This document shows, piece after piece, positions 1 to 13,026 of a stretch of DNA of 64,000 bases. The translations under genes were made by a program, and so were the position numbers. The notes under the pieces were generated by a model that was not told the origin of the DNA, made no database searches, and saw only the letters and a list, made by a program, of their open reading frames with translations. Source of the stretch: Hydra vulgaris (Eukaryota; Cnidaria; Hydrozoa; Anthoathecata; Hydridae). The DNA lies in assembly GCF_038396675.1 (NCBI RefSeq), contig NC_088928.1, positions 11,471,501 through 11,535,500 of the forward strand, given 5' to 3'. Every line of letters starts with the position of its first letter. The stretch's first letter is position 1.

Positions 1-61
1 AAATAATTTTTTTTCCTTTTAAAGTTGTATTTCCAACAGAATACAACATTTATCAATATAC

Positions 62-62
<1 letters not shown>

Positions 63-150
<88 letters not shown>
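63..150. repeat. (TA)n microsatellite
   Basis: Uninterrupted TA dinucleotides for about 88 bp, ending exactly where the mariner TIR begins. It probably was the landing site, since mariners insert at TA. Confidence 0.98.
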
Positions 151-154
<4 letters not shown>

Positions 155-1437
155 GTTGAGGAATAATTCATGAGCGTTTTTTTCAAATTTAAAAATGCAC
201 GCAGAAATAAAATGCATTGGCAAAATGTTTTATGTTGTTTGAAAGAGAATGTTTTGCTCTACAAGATAGTGTGTTTTGATTTGTTAGTTTTTTTTATTTT
301 CGTGTATTTTCAGATCATTAAAATGGAATGTCAAGTGGACAAAACTGAGCATTTTCGACACCATTTGCTTTTTGCATTTAATCGAGGTGTTAAGGCCGCC
401 GAAGCTGCTCGTGAGATTTGTGCTGTGTATGGAGAAGGAGCAATGCCTGAAAGTACCGCCCACCGTTGGTTTTCGCGCTTCAAAAATGGGAATTTTGACC
501 TCAAGGACGGATCACACACCGGTCGACCAATTGAGTTCGACGAAGAGCAATTGAATCAACTTCTTCACAAAAATCCACGTCAAACGACCAGAGAATTGGC
601 GGAGCAGATGGATTGTGATCAAAAAACTGTGGTGAACCACCTTCACTCAATGGGCAAGGTTCAGAAACTCGGCGCTTGGGTGCCACACACTTTGAGCGAA
701 AATAACAAAAATCAACGTTCCACAATCGCCGCCGGTTTGCTCGCTCGACATCGCTCAACACATGGTCACAAACAGCATTGTCATGGTCTTTACCGCATTG
801 TCACTGGCGATGAAAAATGGTGCCTTTACGTCAATATGAAGCAGCGAAAAGAATGGCTCAGCCCCAAAAAACAAGCGACTCTGCGAGCAAAAAAAGACCT
901 TCATCCTCGAAAGATCATGTTGTGTGTATGGTGGGATTGGGAAGGCATAATTCATTACGAACTGCTTGAGCGCAACCAAACAGTCAATGCGGAGCTCTAC
1001 GTTCAACAACTGGACCGACTCAACGAAGCAATTCAGCAAAAAAGACCAAATAGGCGAAATGGCGTTCTTCTGCAACACGACAATGCCCGTCCTCACATCG
1101 CCAATATGACCAAAGCCGCGATTCAAGAATTCGAATGGGAAGTGCTGCCTCATCCTTCATACTCTCCAGACTCGGCGCCGTCAGATTTTCATCTGTTTTG
1201 ATCGCTTTTGAACGCTTTGCACGGTGTATCGTTCAATAATGACGTGGAATTGAGGGCTTGGTTGGACGAATTCTTTGAGTCAAGACCGGGAGATTTCTAT
1301 CGCCGAGGCATCGAAAAACTTATTGAATGATGGGAGGAAGTCGTAAACAACAACGGAGAGTATATTATTGATTAAATCGTTGTAGTTTTTTTGTTTAAAA
1401 TAAATTTGAAAAAAACGCTCATGAATTATTCCTCAAC

Positions 1438-1441
<4 letters not shown>
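151..1441 (+). mobile_element. mariner transposon, complete ends, inactivated ORF
   Basis: The element is 1,291 bp, the usual mariner size. The first 40 bp (151-190, starting TTGGGTTGAGGAATAATTCA) are the perfect reverse complement of the last 40 bp (1402-1441). A TA lies directly outside both ends and both flanks are (TA)n, as expected for TA target duplication, although the array makes the duplication itself uncountable. It is visibly GC-richer than its surroundings. Perfect TIRs together with only two nonsense changes suggest a fairly recent insertion. Confidence 0.97.
323..1375 (+). pseudogene. mariner transposase with two nonsense codons
   Basis: Cut-and-paste transposase of the IS630-Tc1-mariner superfamily. 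The ATG at 323 (MECQVDK...) is preferred because the helix-turn-helix region starts there; the in-frame ATG at 170 lies in the TIR. N-terminal paired HTH region, then the WVPH linker (seen as WVPHTL), then a DDE/D core: D in TGDEKW, D in HDNARPH, and D in APSDFHLF. There are 34 residues between the second and third Asp (D34D). The reading frame meets TGA at 1199-1201 and again at 1328-1330, each where mariners commonly have Arg; both fit CGA to TGA. It then runs on as WEEVVNNNGEYIID to TAA at 1373-1375. Total about 350 codons, full family length. Non-functional as read. Confidence 0.95.
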
Positions 1442-1514
<73 letters not shown>

Positions 1515-1545
1515 AGCTCTTATATATATAATATATAAGAGCTTA
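1442..1545. repeat. (TA)n followed by a short palindrome
   Basis: TA array 1442-1509, then a palindrome at about 1512-1545 whose arms start ATAAGCTCTTATATAT. The array is the right flank of the mariner. Confidence 0.9.
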
Positions 1546-1865
1546 TTTTCAAAAAGCGGTATGAGTAATTTCATTTTCATGTGCCAACTTAAATTAAAAA
1601 ATTTACTCAACTTGAAAAGTAACACATGACTTATTTTAACAGACAATTATCTAAAAAATAAACAACTAATTAATTATAAATAAACTAAAAAATATTCACA
1701 AAATGCGTTATACGTTAATTATTTTTTAATTAAATAATATGTAAAGCTACCATAAAATCAAAATTGTTCATACCGCGCTTTGAAAAAAATCTCTTCATAT
1801 GATTGCATCATTTATACATTATAATATAATTTATACATAATATATAAATAAATAACTGTATATAC
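1546..1865. other. AT-rich gap, no gene seen
   Basis: Low-complexity AT-rich sequence. I see no coding similarity or repeat structure in either strand. Confidence 0.6.
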
Positions 1866-2140
1866 AACCCATGATGGAACAATTATCAAATTGAATAAAT
1901 CAAACCAGGAAGGAGGCCTTGGCATCAACATAAGCAATAATCTAAAATGGAAAGACTACATCACAACAATAACTAAAAAAGCTTACTCAAAACTAGGTAC
2001 ACTAAAGCGGACATTTAAATTCTCGTCAACTAACTTGTGTACTAAACTATGTTAATCTGAACTAGAATTTTGTGCACCAGTTTGGAATCCACATCCACAC
2101 AGACATCCAGACAGACAATTCCCTCACTATACTGGCAACT
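1866..2140 (+). pseudogene. LINE reverse transcriptase C-terminal fragment
   Basis: Translation gives the conserved non-LTR RT tail: GGLGINISNNLKWKDYI, then KAYSKLGTLKRTF, a stop at about 2054, then ELEFCAPVWNPH. This is the 'DLG..I...L.W..H' to 'LE.....W.P' block of the CR1/Jockey-type RT thumb region. No upstream fingers/palm domain or 3' tail is seen, so it is a short relic. Family-level assignment is approximate. Confidence 0.75.
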
Positions 2141-3106
2141 TATTTACACCTAATAACTAAAATCAAATTTCTTTTAAGTAAAAATTGTATAGATTATAGA
2201 GTATAGGATATAGAAAATTGGAAAATATCTTTAAACGATAAATAACCAATCTAAATTAATAATATTAAAATAATCAACCAAAATATTATTTTATGCGCTA
2301 AGTTTATATATGAATTTATCTACTAATAAAAATTTTTCTGAAACGTCTTTTAAACGTCTTTGAAGCGACTTATTTCTAAGGTAATTACGACGTCAACAGG
2401 ACGTCTAAATATGAAAGTCCTGATAACGTCTTTATGTAGATGTCATATAAGTTTCATATAAGTTTTCCAGCTCCATTAAAGTTATATATTTATAGTTATA
2501 ATACTTAAAATAATTTTAAAATAATTTTTTTATTTTAGTTCCACTTTCACAACTACATTCTCATTTTTTTAAAACCTGATCTCATACATATGACATATAT
2601 ACGATTATTATTTATGACATACATATGACATATATACATTTATGGAAAGGTCTGTGAGACCTTTCCATAAATGTATATATGTCATATGTATGTCATATTT
2701 ACGCCTATTAAATTTCTTTGAGTTACGCTTTTGACCAAATATTTTAAGTTTGTATCAAAATATCTCATTATTAAAATTTATAAAATTTTCGATATTTTAA
2801 CATATTAAACGGATTAAATTTAGAATCGCCCATATAAACGATCAAACAAACAAACAAAAATTTAATATTGGCCACCCTACATCCCATTGTGCACTTCTTT
2901 AAAATAATTGAAGAAAAGAGTTAAACCAACAGTTTTCTTTTTTTTTTAATATTAAAGTGCTAAATTTTAAAATCTAAACTAAATATTACTTGACATTTAA
3001 TTGTAGCATTTCTTTTTTTTAAACCATATTAAAAGAAGGTTTTTTAATGTGTTTAAAACACTAAAACGAGGCTTTAAATGTATTTAATTTTGAATAATAA
3101 ACTTAA
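2141..3106. other. AT-rich gap with one large palindrome
   Basis: No coding similarity seen. Around 2340-2450 the trinucleotide-rich text repeats 'acgtct' several times. The only strong structure is the palindrome at 2613-2697. The stretch 2880-3106 is the presumed 3' flank of the fucosyltransferase gene. Confidence 0.6.
2613..2697. repeat. perfect 41-bp hairpin, 3-nt loop
   Basis: Left arm 2613-2653 begins TATGACATACATATGACATA. The right arm 2657-2697 is its exact reverse complement; the loop is GTG. A third partial copy of the arm motif (catatgacatatatac) lies just upstream at about 2588. It could be a minimal MITE, a template-switch product or a hairpin RNA source. Confidence 0.97.
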
Positions 3107-4098
3107 TTAACTTTTGTTTATCCAAATGTTGAACTTTTCTTGTGGCCGAATACATTTCTCTACATTCATTGTCTTTAATAAAGGATTTGTTCGAAAATTA
3201 ATACCATTTCTTAATTTATCACAAAGCATGCAAAAAAAACTAGAGCTATCTAACTGCCAACGTTTTTTCCACTTAAAAAATGAGTTGTATTTTGTAGAAT
3301 TTGAACTTACATCTAAAATATAATTAGCCAAGGTTTTAGGAGAATCAAAACTCATAGCATCGATATATGAGCCTGGAATTGCTAATCTTGGATCAGAATA
3401 GTTGGATCCTCCTAGAACTATAGGTATTACGTCATAATCAAGTCCAGTATTCCAGTACTTTTCTGTGATATAACCGTCACATAAAAAATTCTCGGCAGAA
3501 AAATAAAACTTAAAATCGCGTAGGTCTTCATAACAAGGTCTTCCTCGACATTTTGATGAAAAAAGTTTTGGAAATCTTCCCGCACACCCACCTGAAACCT
3601 CTATATCAACACCATATGATACTAACTTTAGTGCAAGTTTGTTTCTAGCATCACCGTTACAATTACTCACGGCCCAAGCAACCATTCTTGTTTTGTTTAA
3701 AAAATAGTCTTTGTTAAAGCTTTCATCAACTTCTAACCGTTTTTTATGATATCTGTAAGGGAACGGTATATCAGTATCGACTCCATATGTTGCGGAAGCA
3801 TTAAAATACTTGTCTATATCATTAACACCTGGATTATTGTATATAGACTCCATTGTAAAATAAATCCATAGTTGGTCTTTTCCTCTCAGGTTATTAAGGT
3901 GTATCAACTCTTGCATGGATGGCATGTTGCGCGAGTGAAACATTACCACATCACTACTCTTAAATTGTTCCTTATTATTTGTTACTTGGAAGCTAGAAGT
4001 GTTGAAACCGCATTCAGATGAAGGGTAGATAGGAAACGGATCGCCAAAAAAAGTTGTGTATGTCAGTATAAGAAGTTTTCGGCTTTGAATTGATAAAC
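3107..4098 (-). CDS. alpha-1,3-fucosyltransferase (GT10), C-terminal catalytic exon
   Basis: Transfers fucose from GDP-fucose to GlcNAc of glycans in the Golgi lumen (family knowledge). The single exon encodes about 330 residues, open to TAA at 3107-3109. Diagnostic GT10 block: FYFSAENFLCDGYITEKYW followed by VIPIVLGG. Further upstream are the family blocks around LWIYFTMES and a TYGVDTDIPFPY segment. Several N-glycosylation sequons (NTS, NAS, NKT, NYS, NST) fit a lumenal enzyme. No membrane anchor is encoded here. Reading on the minus strand, TTTTAAAG at about 4099-4106 is a good 3' splice site, so the exon likely starts at 4098, and the cytoplasmic tail and transmembrane anchor should lie in an upstream exon (higher coordinates) I cannot identify. 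No stops or frameshifts, unlike nearly everything else here, so I take it as a live host gene. Confidence 0.93.
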
Positions 4099-4114
4099 CT
4101 TTAAAACAAAACAA

Positions 4115-5455
4115 AAAAACTTAAACAAACAAAATTAAAAAAAACTAAACATTCAAAAATATGTAATATATTAACAGTATTCACTAGAAAAGGGTAAAGC
4201 AAGATGAAGACCGCCTGTGCATTTGTTCAAGCTAGGTAGAATAGCCATGTTTCATTCCTTTATTATAATATTAATAAAACTTTGATGTTTTAAAATGTTT
4301 CCAAATCGTTGTGATTTTAATTGATTTTATATTTCTCGTATTAATTGAATAATATTTAATTAATTATGCGAAAGTATTAATTTTGTTAACAAATCGTTTA
4401 ACGGTATTCTAAAAAGAGAAAAACTGATACACAAAATGAATTTTATTTCTAATTAATTTGCAAATCTTTAGGCAAGATAAAAAACCTCTTATTAATTGGT
4501 TAAAAAAAACAATGAGGATTTTTTTAATTCTTAGTTGATGAAATATTTGAATATGATCTTTGATATACTATTATGTGTATAACTATTATATGTACTTTAG
4601 GAAAACAATTAATGACTCAGAGTAAACAAAATATTCATAATGGCAAAACCTGGTGATCCTTTGCAAATTTTAAACTTATTTCTTATTCTAAAACGATTTT
4701 TGTTATATTAACTTAAAAGTTTACTTAAAGTTTAAAAACAGAACAAAAAAAAAAGTTAAAAAAAAAGTTTAAACAATAGTATAAGTTTCGAATGCTGATT
4801 TTCGATACAATTTTTATTGCATAGCTCAACAATTAAAACTTGTTTTACTTCTTCGTTAGTAGCAAAATCAAGTGTTCTTTATTTTCATGATTTATAAAAC
4901 TTAACTTTGAGTTAATGTTGAGTTAAATCTGAGGTTGTGTCATTTTGTCTAATTAATAATTTGCTAAAATTTGTTAAAAGATTTTAATAGAAACTTTGAC
5001 GGTTTGATTAATTTTACCATAATAAAATTGTTGTTTTTTAAACTGTTCCATTTCATTTGTCCTCAATACGTTGGTGCATATAATACACTGGTTCTCAATA
5101 GGTACTGTATTTTTTATATTTTGTTAATTTCCGTGGGAATTAATTAACTGAAAATAAATGAACAATTCATTGATTCTTAATAAATAGTTATCAGTCTTTA
5201 CCCACGTCTTTACCCATGTCTAGCCCAGGCAGCCGCTGCGGGGCCAGGGCGTTAAGAGAGGCCAGCTAGCTAGATCAAATTTTGTTTTAATTAATTAAAA
5301 AATTTTTTTTTAAATGAATTATGAAAATTAAATATAGAAAGTAACAATTTACTCTTTGTATTGCTTTTTTAAATCGTGAATCTATTAACAAAAAACAAAA
5401 AAAAACAAATTATTTTCTTGAATACATGTTGGAAAAAGAAAATATTCAGACAGAC
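4115..5455. other. AT-rich gap; possible fucosyltransferase intron/upstream region
   Basis: No coding signal found. A short GC-rich patch at about 5215-5270 (gcagccgctgcggggccagg) stands out and resembles patches at 7240-7310 and 8010-8075, perhaps a decayed repeat terminus. An anchor exon of the fucosyltransferase could hide here, but I cannot point to it. Confidence 0.55.
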
Positions 5456-6430
5456 TAGAATGTTGGATAATCCGTTATGGAATCCGTGGTTCTTTAGAGT
5501 TACTAGCTGAATACAACCCGTTTCTAGATAAAGATAAAAACATAAACCAAATAAAAAGAATCGCTTTCTAACTATAGGCTTACATTTAGTTGAGTTAAGC
5601 GAGCTACTTGGCGTTGATCAACTCACTTCTGTTGTTCGGTATATAACACCCAATGAAAAACAAGTGGGCAGATGATATGTTTAATCTTGTCCAAAAGACA
5701 TTAGAGATGCACGGCATCAACATTATTGATTGCGGTGGGCAATCGTGCGACAATGCGTGCAACATGTTGGGGCTCTAAACTGGGTTTCAAGATTTTAAGG
5801 TTTCAACCGTTTCAAGAAGCTACATCCACTACCTGATTATGTTCCAAGAATTCTTACAATCTGGCTAATATTAAAGCAGCTGAACCTTTTGCGATAATAT
5901 GCTTGTTGTTAATGGACTGTTACGAATGAAGTTTAAAAGAGTTGATTTATCAACTACTTACTTAAAAGTAGCTTTTTACCTTTTTCAGAGATGTTGTTGA
6001 AAGTATCCTGGATAAAGATTTTTATTTTTTTTAATTCTAAATTAAAAAAGTCATTGGAATATAATCCTCATCAAGGTTTCCTTTTCGCTTGTTAACAGTC
6101 ACGATTACACCATATAATCAGCCAACTACACCAGGAAAAATATACTTTTATAAAGTTCATCTTCAGGTAGATAGTGATATGAAGCAATCCTTGATCATCT
6201 TAAAAACCAGTGTTCCTAACATGTGCTCACCTGAACAATATACTGCAAAATATATGTTACGTGCAATTTAATGGAAAACCTTTGCTTAGGATTAGAAATT
6301 CCAGATGACATGAATTTTGAGTACAATGATGAAGATGATATACACGATGTTTAGGCTGAATTAACACAAGTCAACCAATTTGACTTGGCATTGTACAAAG
6401 AACACTAATTGCTTTTAAGTCGAAATTGTT
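5456..6430 (+). pseudogene. hAT transposase relic (DUF4371/ZMYM-like group)
   Basis: Fragments in several frames match the RNase-H core of the hAT group shared with DUF4371 and ZMYM-like proteins. Around 5600-5660 there is LGVDQLTSVVRYITPNEKQ. At about 5705-5778, after QKTLEMHGINI, comes DCGGQSCDNACNMLGL, corresponding to the family's 'CRGQSYDNA.NM' motif that carries the second catalytic Asp. At 6290-6405 there is an acidic tail (EIPDDMNFEYNDEDD). Frameshifts and stops separate all pieces; no termini recognised. Two other relics of the same group occur at 28.7-29.0 and 45-46.9 kb. Confidence 0.75.
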
Positions 6431-8262
6431 GTTAAGTTAAATCTTTTATGTTTTATATATGACTTGTTTAGGCATTATGCAAACTCCAAACTTGTTCATG
6501 CGTATGTCAAATTAGCATACAAATTATTAATTATTTGTATTTAAAAAAACGCTATTTTCGTGATATTTATGATTGAAAAAAATGAAAGTTTTTATGGTTT
6601 TTGTTAATTATACGTTAAACAATTGTCAATATTCATCTGCCCTTTATAACCATTTTGTAGATCAATACTGAACTCCTCTCTCTCTCTTTTTTTACTTAAA
6701 ATTTTTATAATATTTTTTACTAAATAAACATTGAATAAAAAATATTTAGTTTTTATCGCAGAGTTTCATAAAAGTATTACTGTCATTTTATCAAAGCTGT
6801 AAAATATTAATTAGTAATAATCCCTAATTTAAATTTTTTAGAATATATATAAATTATAGAAAGTTTATTTTATAAAATTACGAAAACTTTGTTAATTAAA
6901 AAAAAAAATCAACTTGATTGTTTTTTTTTTTTGCGTAAGTTTTTTGTATTGGTAAGTATTGGTAAATACCAAATAGGTTACGAAAGTTACGAAAATAACG
7001 CTGAACGTAGGGTTTCCGTAACCATAGTTGAACAGCGCAAGTGTTACGAAAGTTTGGTGAATACACACCCCATGCGCAAAGTTTAATAAAATTGGTAAGA
7101 AAGGAGGCGCGAACTTCTACTGAAATGCTCTTCTTGATATCAAAAACTAATATTAAATAAAAAATAAAAAAATATTATTGAATTAAAAAAAAAAAAGTTG
7201 GTTCATAATAATAATAAAGATTTTTTTTCAGAATGGGAGGGGCGCATAGGAGGGTGAGGGTTAAGAGGCCACAACCTTTATTTCACTAGGGGCCGGAATA
7301 AGCTAAAAACAGGCCTGATAGTTATCGTTCATATTTTTGTTAAATTTGTTTTCAAAATTTGTTAGTGTAAGATTCTTAAAATAATAATACAGTATCATCT
7401 ATTGAAATATATTTATCTCGTGTACATTCATTATTTTCATGTCCCTTATTAGCGGTTTTGTATGATTGAAATTTTTTTTTCTGTATATGATTCAGCTACC
7501 ATGTTTTTGCATGCTGAACATTTTTTTTTTTAACAAAGCAATGAATTAAGCTGATTTAGATAAGTTTTAGATTTTGATTGTTCATGTATGGTCTAATACA
7601 ATCGGTCAAACCGACTGAATTAGATCTTTAATTTACTTCGACCTTTTTTATTCCCCACTTTAAATTCATTTCGCTTAAAAGACAAGTAAATAAACGCGGC
7701 GGAGGATATTCATATATGCGAATGAAAATATTGTTTATTAAGTTAGGAATGATTTAAGTGCTTCTGATGGCGATAAAAAAAATTTGACTATTAAAATAAT
7801 AAACAATCAATCAAAAAACATTATTTTAGGCTGTTGCTATCGACGACACGACGGCGTTAAAAGAACTTGAGGATTTTTTTTTAACAAAATATTTTTAAAA
7901 AAGGTAATACCTTTTTAAAAAATATTTTATCAAAGAAAGCAAAATGAACTTTATCATTGAGAACCTAAATATGAAAAATTACAAAAGTTACACAAGAAGA
8001 TACATTTTGAGGGCCCCTAAAAATCGGAGGCCATAGGCTGGAGCCTGCCTTGCTGATGCGTTACGGCCGCACTGATAGATTTGCTCATTTTTGATTCAAT
8101 TAATTTATATGAGGAAGTCAAGATAGGTTTTTCCCAATAACAATTGGTAAAAACTTTTTAGATTCTTTTTTTTAAACTTTTTTATGAGTTATTATCAGAT
8201 CAGGTAATTTAAGAGGTAAATTTTCTTTTCTCTTTTTTTAATGAAGTTATATTTATTGAGTT
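6431..8262. other. AT-rich gap with scattered repeat debris
   Basis: No gene seen. It holds a SINE tail fragment (7082-7137), a short stretch with the motif GTTACGAAAGTT repeated three times (6980-7060), and two GC-rich patches (7240-7310; 8005-8075, containing GGGCCCCTAAAAATCGGAGG). The patches look like decayed hAT-type ends but lack a demonstrable partner. Confidence 0.5.
7082..7137 (+). mobile_element. SINE fragment (3' half)
   Basis: The string TTGGTAAGAAAGGAGGCG...GAACTTCTACTGAAATGCTC matches the body of the full SINEs at 20,947 and 27,805. The tRNA-like head is missing. Confidence 0.75.
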
Positions 8263-8347
8263 TTGTTTACATTAATTGACTGCTTGTTTGCTTTATACTC
8301 GTTGTTAACCATTTTTTTAGCTCTATATTTATATCTACATATAACTG

Positions 8348-8450
<103 letters not shown>

Positions 8451-8459
8451 TGCGTCAGA

Positions 8460-9560
8460 TCAGATTATCCTGCTACTGATAACATGTAAACCAGTACAAC
8501 CTGCTTCATGTCCTGCTGCCTTGTAGAATGATACGCTTTTTTAGACAAAGGCTAGGAAAAGTTAATTTCGACTTAAAACATCCCCTGCTTTGAAATCTTT
8601 CGTCTTCCTGCTGATAAATGTGCTTTCTACATAACTTCTTGGATTCAGGCTGACATGGAATCTTTCATTCCTCTCGACAATTCTAAGTCAAGCCTCACTC
8701 TTCTCTTTCGTTTTTCTTACATTGTGCTGCGGCAATTTCCAATCGAAACCATTACTTCCATATCTATTAGCAACTATATAACAACTGTCAAACAGGTTGA
8801 TCACTCCAGCTTCTGTATAACTCCAGCTTCTGTATCTAAAGTGATTTCCTGCTTACCCGTTACAATATACCCGTTGAAGTCTTTCAGAAGTATCCTCCGG
8901 AGCTGTTGCATATACTTTCAAAACTATTTAACAAGTGCTTATCGGAGTCTTGTTTTCCGGAATGCTGCAAAACGGCATCTGTTATCCTTATTTTCAAAAA
9001 TTCTGTAAAGCGATTTGACTCGTCTAACTACCGTCCCATTAGTCTTCTTACTATCATATGCTAGGTTTTTGAATCTTTAATTAACAACTGACAGTAATAA
9101 CCGGTAGATTTAATCGTGCATTAGATAGAGGTGGAGAGGTTAAAGGTATCGCTCTTGAAATTTTAAAAGCTTTTAATTAAGTTTGGCATGCTGGTCCTTG
9201 CCATAAGCTTTCTTCTTACGGTGTATCTGGTAACATCTTTAAGATTATTGAGTCCTCCCTTTCCAATCATAGTATAAAAATTGTCCTCGATAGACAGCAC
9301 TCTTCTTTATATCCTGTAACATCAGGGGTTCCTCACGGTTCTATTCTTGGCCCTATACTCTTTTTTTATTTACATTAACGATCTTCCAGATATTCTCACA
9401 TCTAAGGTCGCATTGGTTGCTAATGATAGTAGCATTTATACTTGTCTTGATAAAGAGGCAACACTCTCTGATTGCTTGGAGGGGGCATTTGAGCTTAAAA
9501 AGGATCTTACTTCTGCTACACTTATACTACTCATCAATTCCAAATCTATAACAACAAACA
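8460..9560 (+). pseudogene. LINE endonuclease/RT relic (Jockey/CR1-type)
   Basis: The recognisable RT block is at about 9005-9510. It contains SSNYRPISLLT, then VKGIALEILKAFN followed by a stop, then VWHAG, KLSSYGVSGNIFKIIESSLSN, a VTSGVPHGSILGPILF motif and YINDLPD. The catalytic YADD box reads VANDSSIYT, so the second catalytic Asp pair is damaged (A-D-D to A-N-D). Several frame changes are needed. The upstream part 8460-9000 is LINE-like but too decayed to place. A related RT scrap is at 27,290. Confidence 0.85.
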
Positions 9561-9757
9561 ATAGCTACTTTTGGTTGAATCGTCGAATCAGAGATACATT
9601 AGTACTTAACTTTTCTACTACTTATATATATGTAAAATTTACACCTAAACAAATATACATAAACATATAAACATGCTTGTACATATATACCCCCACAGAC
9701 ATACATGCATATATACATACAATATTACACGAACATAACCCTCTTTCTCCCCACCCT

Positions 9758-9818
9758 CACACACACACACATATATATATATATACATATATTTAACATA
9801 TATATATATATACATAAC

Positions 9819-9895
<77 letters not shown>
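9758..9895. repeat. (CA)n/(TA)n compound microsatellite
   Basis: A short (CA)n run passes into (TA)n with several CATA interruptions. It precedes the palindrome cluster. Confidence 0.95.
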
Positions 9896-9896
<1 letters not shown>

Positions 9897-9969
9897 AAAT
9901 TATAAATTATGTTAGTGCATTCAACAAATAGAGTGCTCAATGTTCTAAAAGAACAGAGCAATAACAAAT

Positions 9970-10505
<536 letters not shown>

Positions 10506-10545
10506 AATTATATAGCTCTGATATCATTCATCGAGCACTCTTGCT

Positions 10546-10601
10546 GAATATATGCTCACAGTAAAATTAAACTTACTTTAATTTTGCTGTGAGCATATAT
10601 T

Positions 10602-10602
<1 letters not shown>
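10546..10602. repeat. hairpin, about 26-bp arms
   Basis: GAATATATGCTCACAGTAAA and onward is mirrored by TTTTGCTGTGAGCATATATTC, with a loop of about 5 nt and one bulge. It abuts a TA array on its right side. Confidence 0.92.

Positions 10603-10681
<79 letters not shown>
10603..10681. repeat. (TA)n microsatellite
   Basis: Pure TA array. Confidence 0.97.
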
Positions 10682-10685
<4 letters not shown>

Positions 10686-10926
10686 CCCATTTTTTTTATA
10701 TAACTTATATAAATCTCTCTATATAACAATGAAAAGGCGAAACGGTTTTTTTAATTTACCGAGTACCATCCTGTTACTTTTTTTTCTCTACTTCGAGTAC
10801 TGTATATATATATATATCTATCTGTATATATAACTATATACAGTACATACATTAACTATCTTATTGCCTATTTTGCTAGGGAGTGCCACTACATCGACTG
10901 AGGGCTTGGCATAGAGCGGCAATGTG

Positions 10927-11093
<167 letters not shown>

Positions 11094-11257
11094 CAGAAAA
11101 GCAGCTTGCATTGTAAAAAAAATTAGGAGTGGCGCCTAAATACTGTTGTTTAATGTAAAAATTAAATTTCTTCACCACTATTTAGCAGAAATTGTTTTGT
11201 TTCCCTGCGTGCGCTAGAAGCGCTAATTTTGAAACGTATCTTAAAAAAGTGTTTACA

Positions 11258-11472
11258 TTGCGGTAAAGTGGGACAAAAAAAATGAAATATTTATGTCCCA
11301 CTTCTTCCCGTCACCACTTGATTATTTTGATTGGTGAAAGCTCTTAAATATTTTTATGTCGATAACGTGATTTTATGATTTTATCAGCTTCTATTTAATA
11401 ATTTGTGTTTAAAATGCTGTATTAAATTTATTTATCCCACTTCTACTCTCACTTGTCCCACTTTACCCCAAT
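11258..11472. mobile_element. MITE-like element with GGTAAAGTGGGACA ends
   Basis: The left end TTGCGGTAAAGTGGGACAA and right end TTGTCCCACTTTACCCCAA are inverted copies differing by one base. Extra GTCCCACTTCT copies lie just inside both ends. About 215 bp, non-coding. Target duplication not resolved. Confidence 0.8.
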
Positions 11473-11614
11473 AGTACAATTTCTCAACCCGCAAAAATTT
11501 ATATACTTAGTTATAACTGGCTGGAATCCTTAGGGGATTGAATCGGTGCCAAAAAAGTTTATTCGTAAAAACTTGTTTGGTTCAGTTTATACATCAGATA
11601 AAAAAAACATTGCC

Positions 11615-11962
11615 CTAAAAAAAAAATTTACGTGTCCAACTTTTCCCCACTCCGCCTTTCAAAATCAAATGTTTAAATTTATTATTGTACACAAAATTTA
11701 AAGTCAAAATTTTATCTACAGTGTGATCCAATAAATCTTGCAGTTCCATAATTTTTGCATATGTGTTCGTAATTTCTATTGCTAAAGATGGTGGATAGCA
11801 GGTCTGTTTAAAATCTTTCAATTTGTAATATTGTGGGAATAAGGAACAGTTTTTTTTGTCTGTCAACTTCCTCAAGTATAAATATTGTGATTTAGTTAAA
11901 TCAAAATCAACAAAGACGCTGTCATACGTCAGCAAAACGTTTGTGTTTTCCATAAAACTCAA
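11615..11962 (-). pseudogene. conserved hypothetical protein fragment
   Basis: Open frame of 115 codons. The segment YDSVFVDFDLTKSQYLYLRK ... KQTCYPPSLAIEITNTYAKI followed by LQDLLDHTV looks like genuine protein. From memory it resembles a repeated cnidarian hypothetical-protein family with a 'CYP....ET.AE..LQ.LLDHT' signature, but I cannot verify that or assign a function. The C-terminal GGVGKSWTRKFFF is probably readthrough into an intron or non-coding sequence. No neighbouring exons recognised. Could be a host exon or part of a transposon-borne protein. Confidence 0.45.
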
Positions 11963-13026
11963 GATACAGATATTTTTTTTTTTGGCAATCCTGAATGTTT
12001 CCGCTTTGTTTCTGTTTCTTCTCCTATTGAACGTAATGCCTGAAAATATGCATTAAAGATGTACTCGAATCCAATTTCCTTCTCTGAAAAAGCTCTATAA
12101 GACATGGGCCTTCTACGTTTTTTAAATGATGTATATATCGCGGGGGGTGGGGGGTGGGGGGTTTATGTTATTGCGTTTTCCGATTTCGGTAAAAATACTA
12201 TATTCAGAATCTAACCAATTACTGTTGCCAGATAAAAAAAGATTCCATTTTCCGTGACGCCTTAGCCCATTGTTTATTAAACGACAGAATATCACTAACG
12301 ATGAAACACAACCTATCCTGAGAAACTTGATAATTTTCTTTTATAATTATTGATAGTGTCTCAATTGACCTTTCTCCATCAATAAAGGAAAGTTATAGTT
12401 ACGTTTCAAACACTTAGAGTTGTCATTTTAAAAAGCAACCAAAGTATTTAATTTCTACTGTAAATTTGTTGTAGTGATATAAATTTTTCAACTCTTTATA
12501 TATTATTTTTTAAATAATGCAGTGCTTAAAAATTGCTGATAACATTTTTTCTACAAAATGCAAAAATAATAGAATGCATGTCCATCAAAAATAATTCTCA
12601 ATAATAATTGACAAAAAAACATAGACATAGCTATTGTTATAAACAGAAATAGCCTGAAACCACGATAAGAAGCGGTTTTCTGTTTTCTGACTTCTATCAC
12701 TTTTTTATCTATAATTTTGGAAACTGCAGGTATCCGCTGCTGATTTTTAATAAATCATTTTTATAGACACCTGAGCAACAAATCAATTATAAAAATGAAT
12801 CGTGGGGAAGCGTGGGTGACTGCTATAAAATATGGTGAACATTTTTTATTTTCTAGCTCATTTTATAGTTCAATTAACTATTAGTAAACAAAGCCATATA
12901 ATTAAAGATATGCATTTTTTCTAAAATTTCCATAACATGATGCTTCTTAAAATGTACAACACTTTATACTTATTCATATAAAGTTTTATAGAAAATGACT
13001 TGTAAAGTGTTGAAGCAAATAAGGGT
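11963..13026. other. gap; G-rich tract at 12,142-12,161
   Basis: No gene seen. The 20-bp tract is three runs of six G separated by single T on the plus strand (candidate quadruplex-forming). The rest is AT-rich unique-looking sequence. Confidence 0.6.

Noticed and set aside
755..1153. 132-codon minus-strand frame at the first mariner
   Set aside because: Antisense of the transposase coding sequence.
8263..8340. Hydrophobic signal-like peptide before the TA array at 8,349
   Set aside because: Only about 27 residues of real sequence before the dinucleotide array; no support as a gene.
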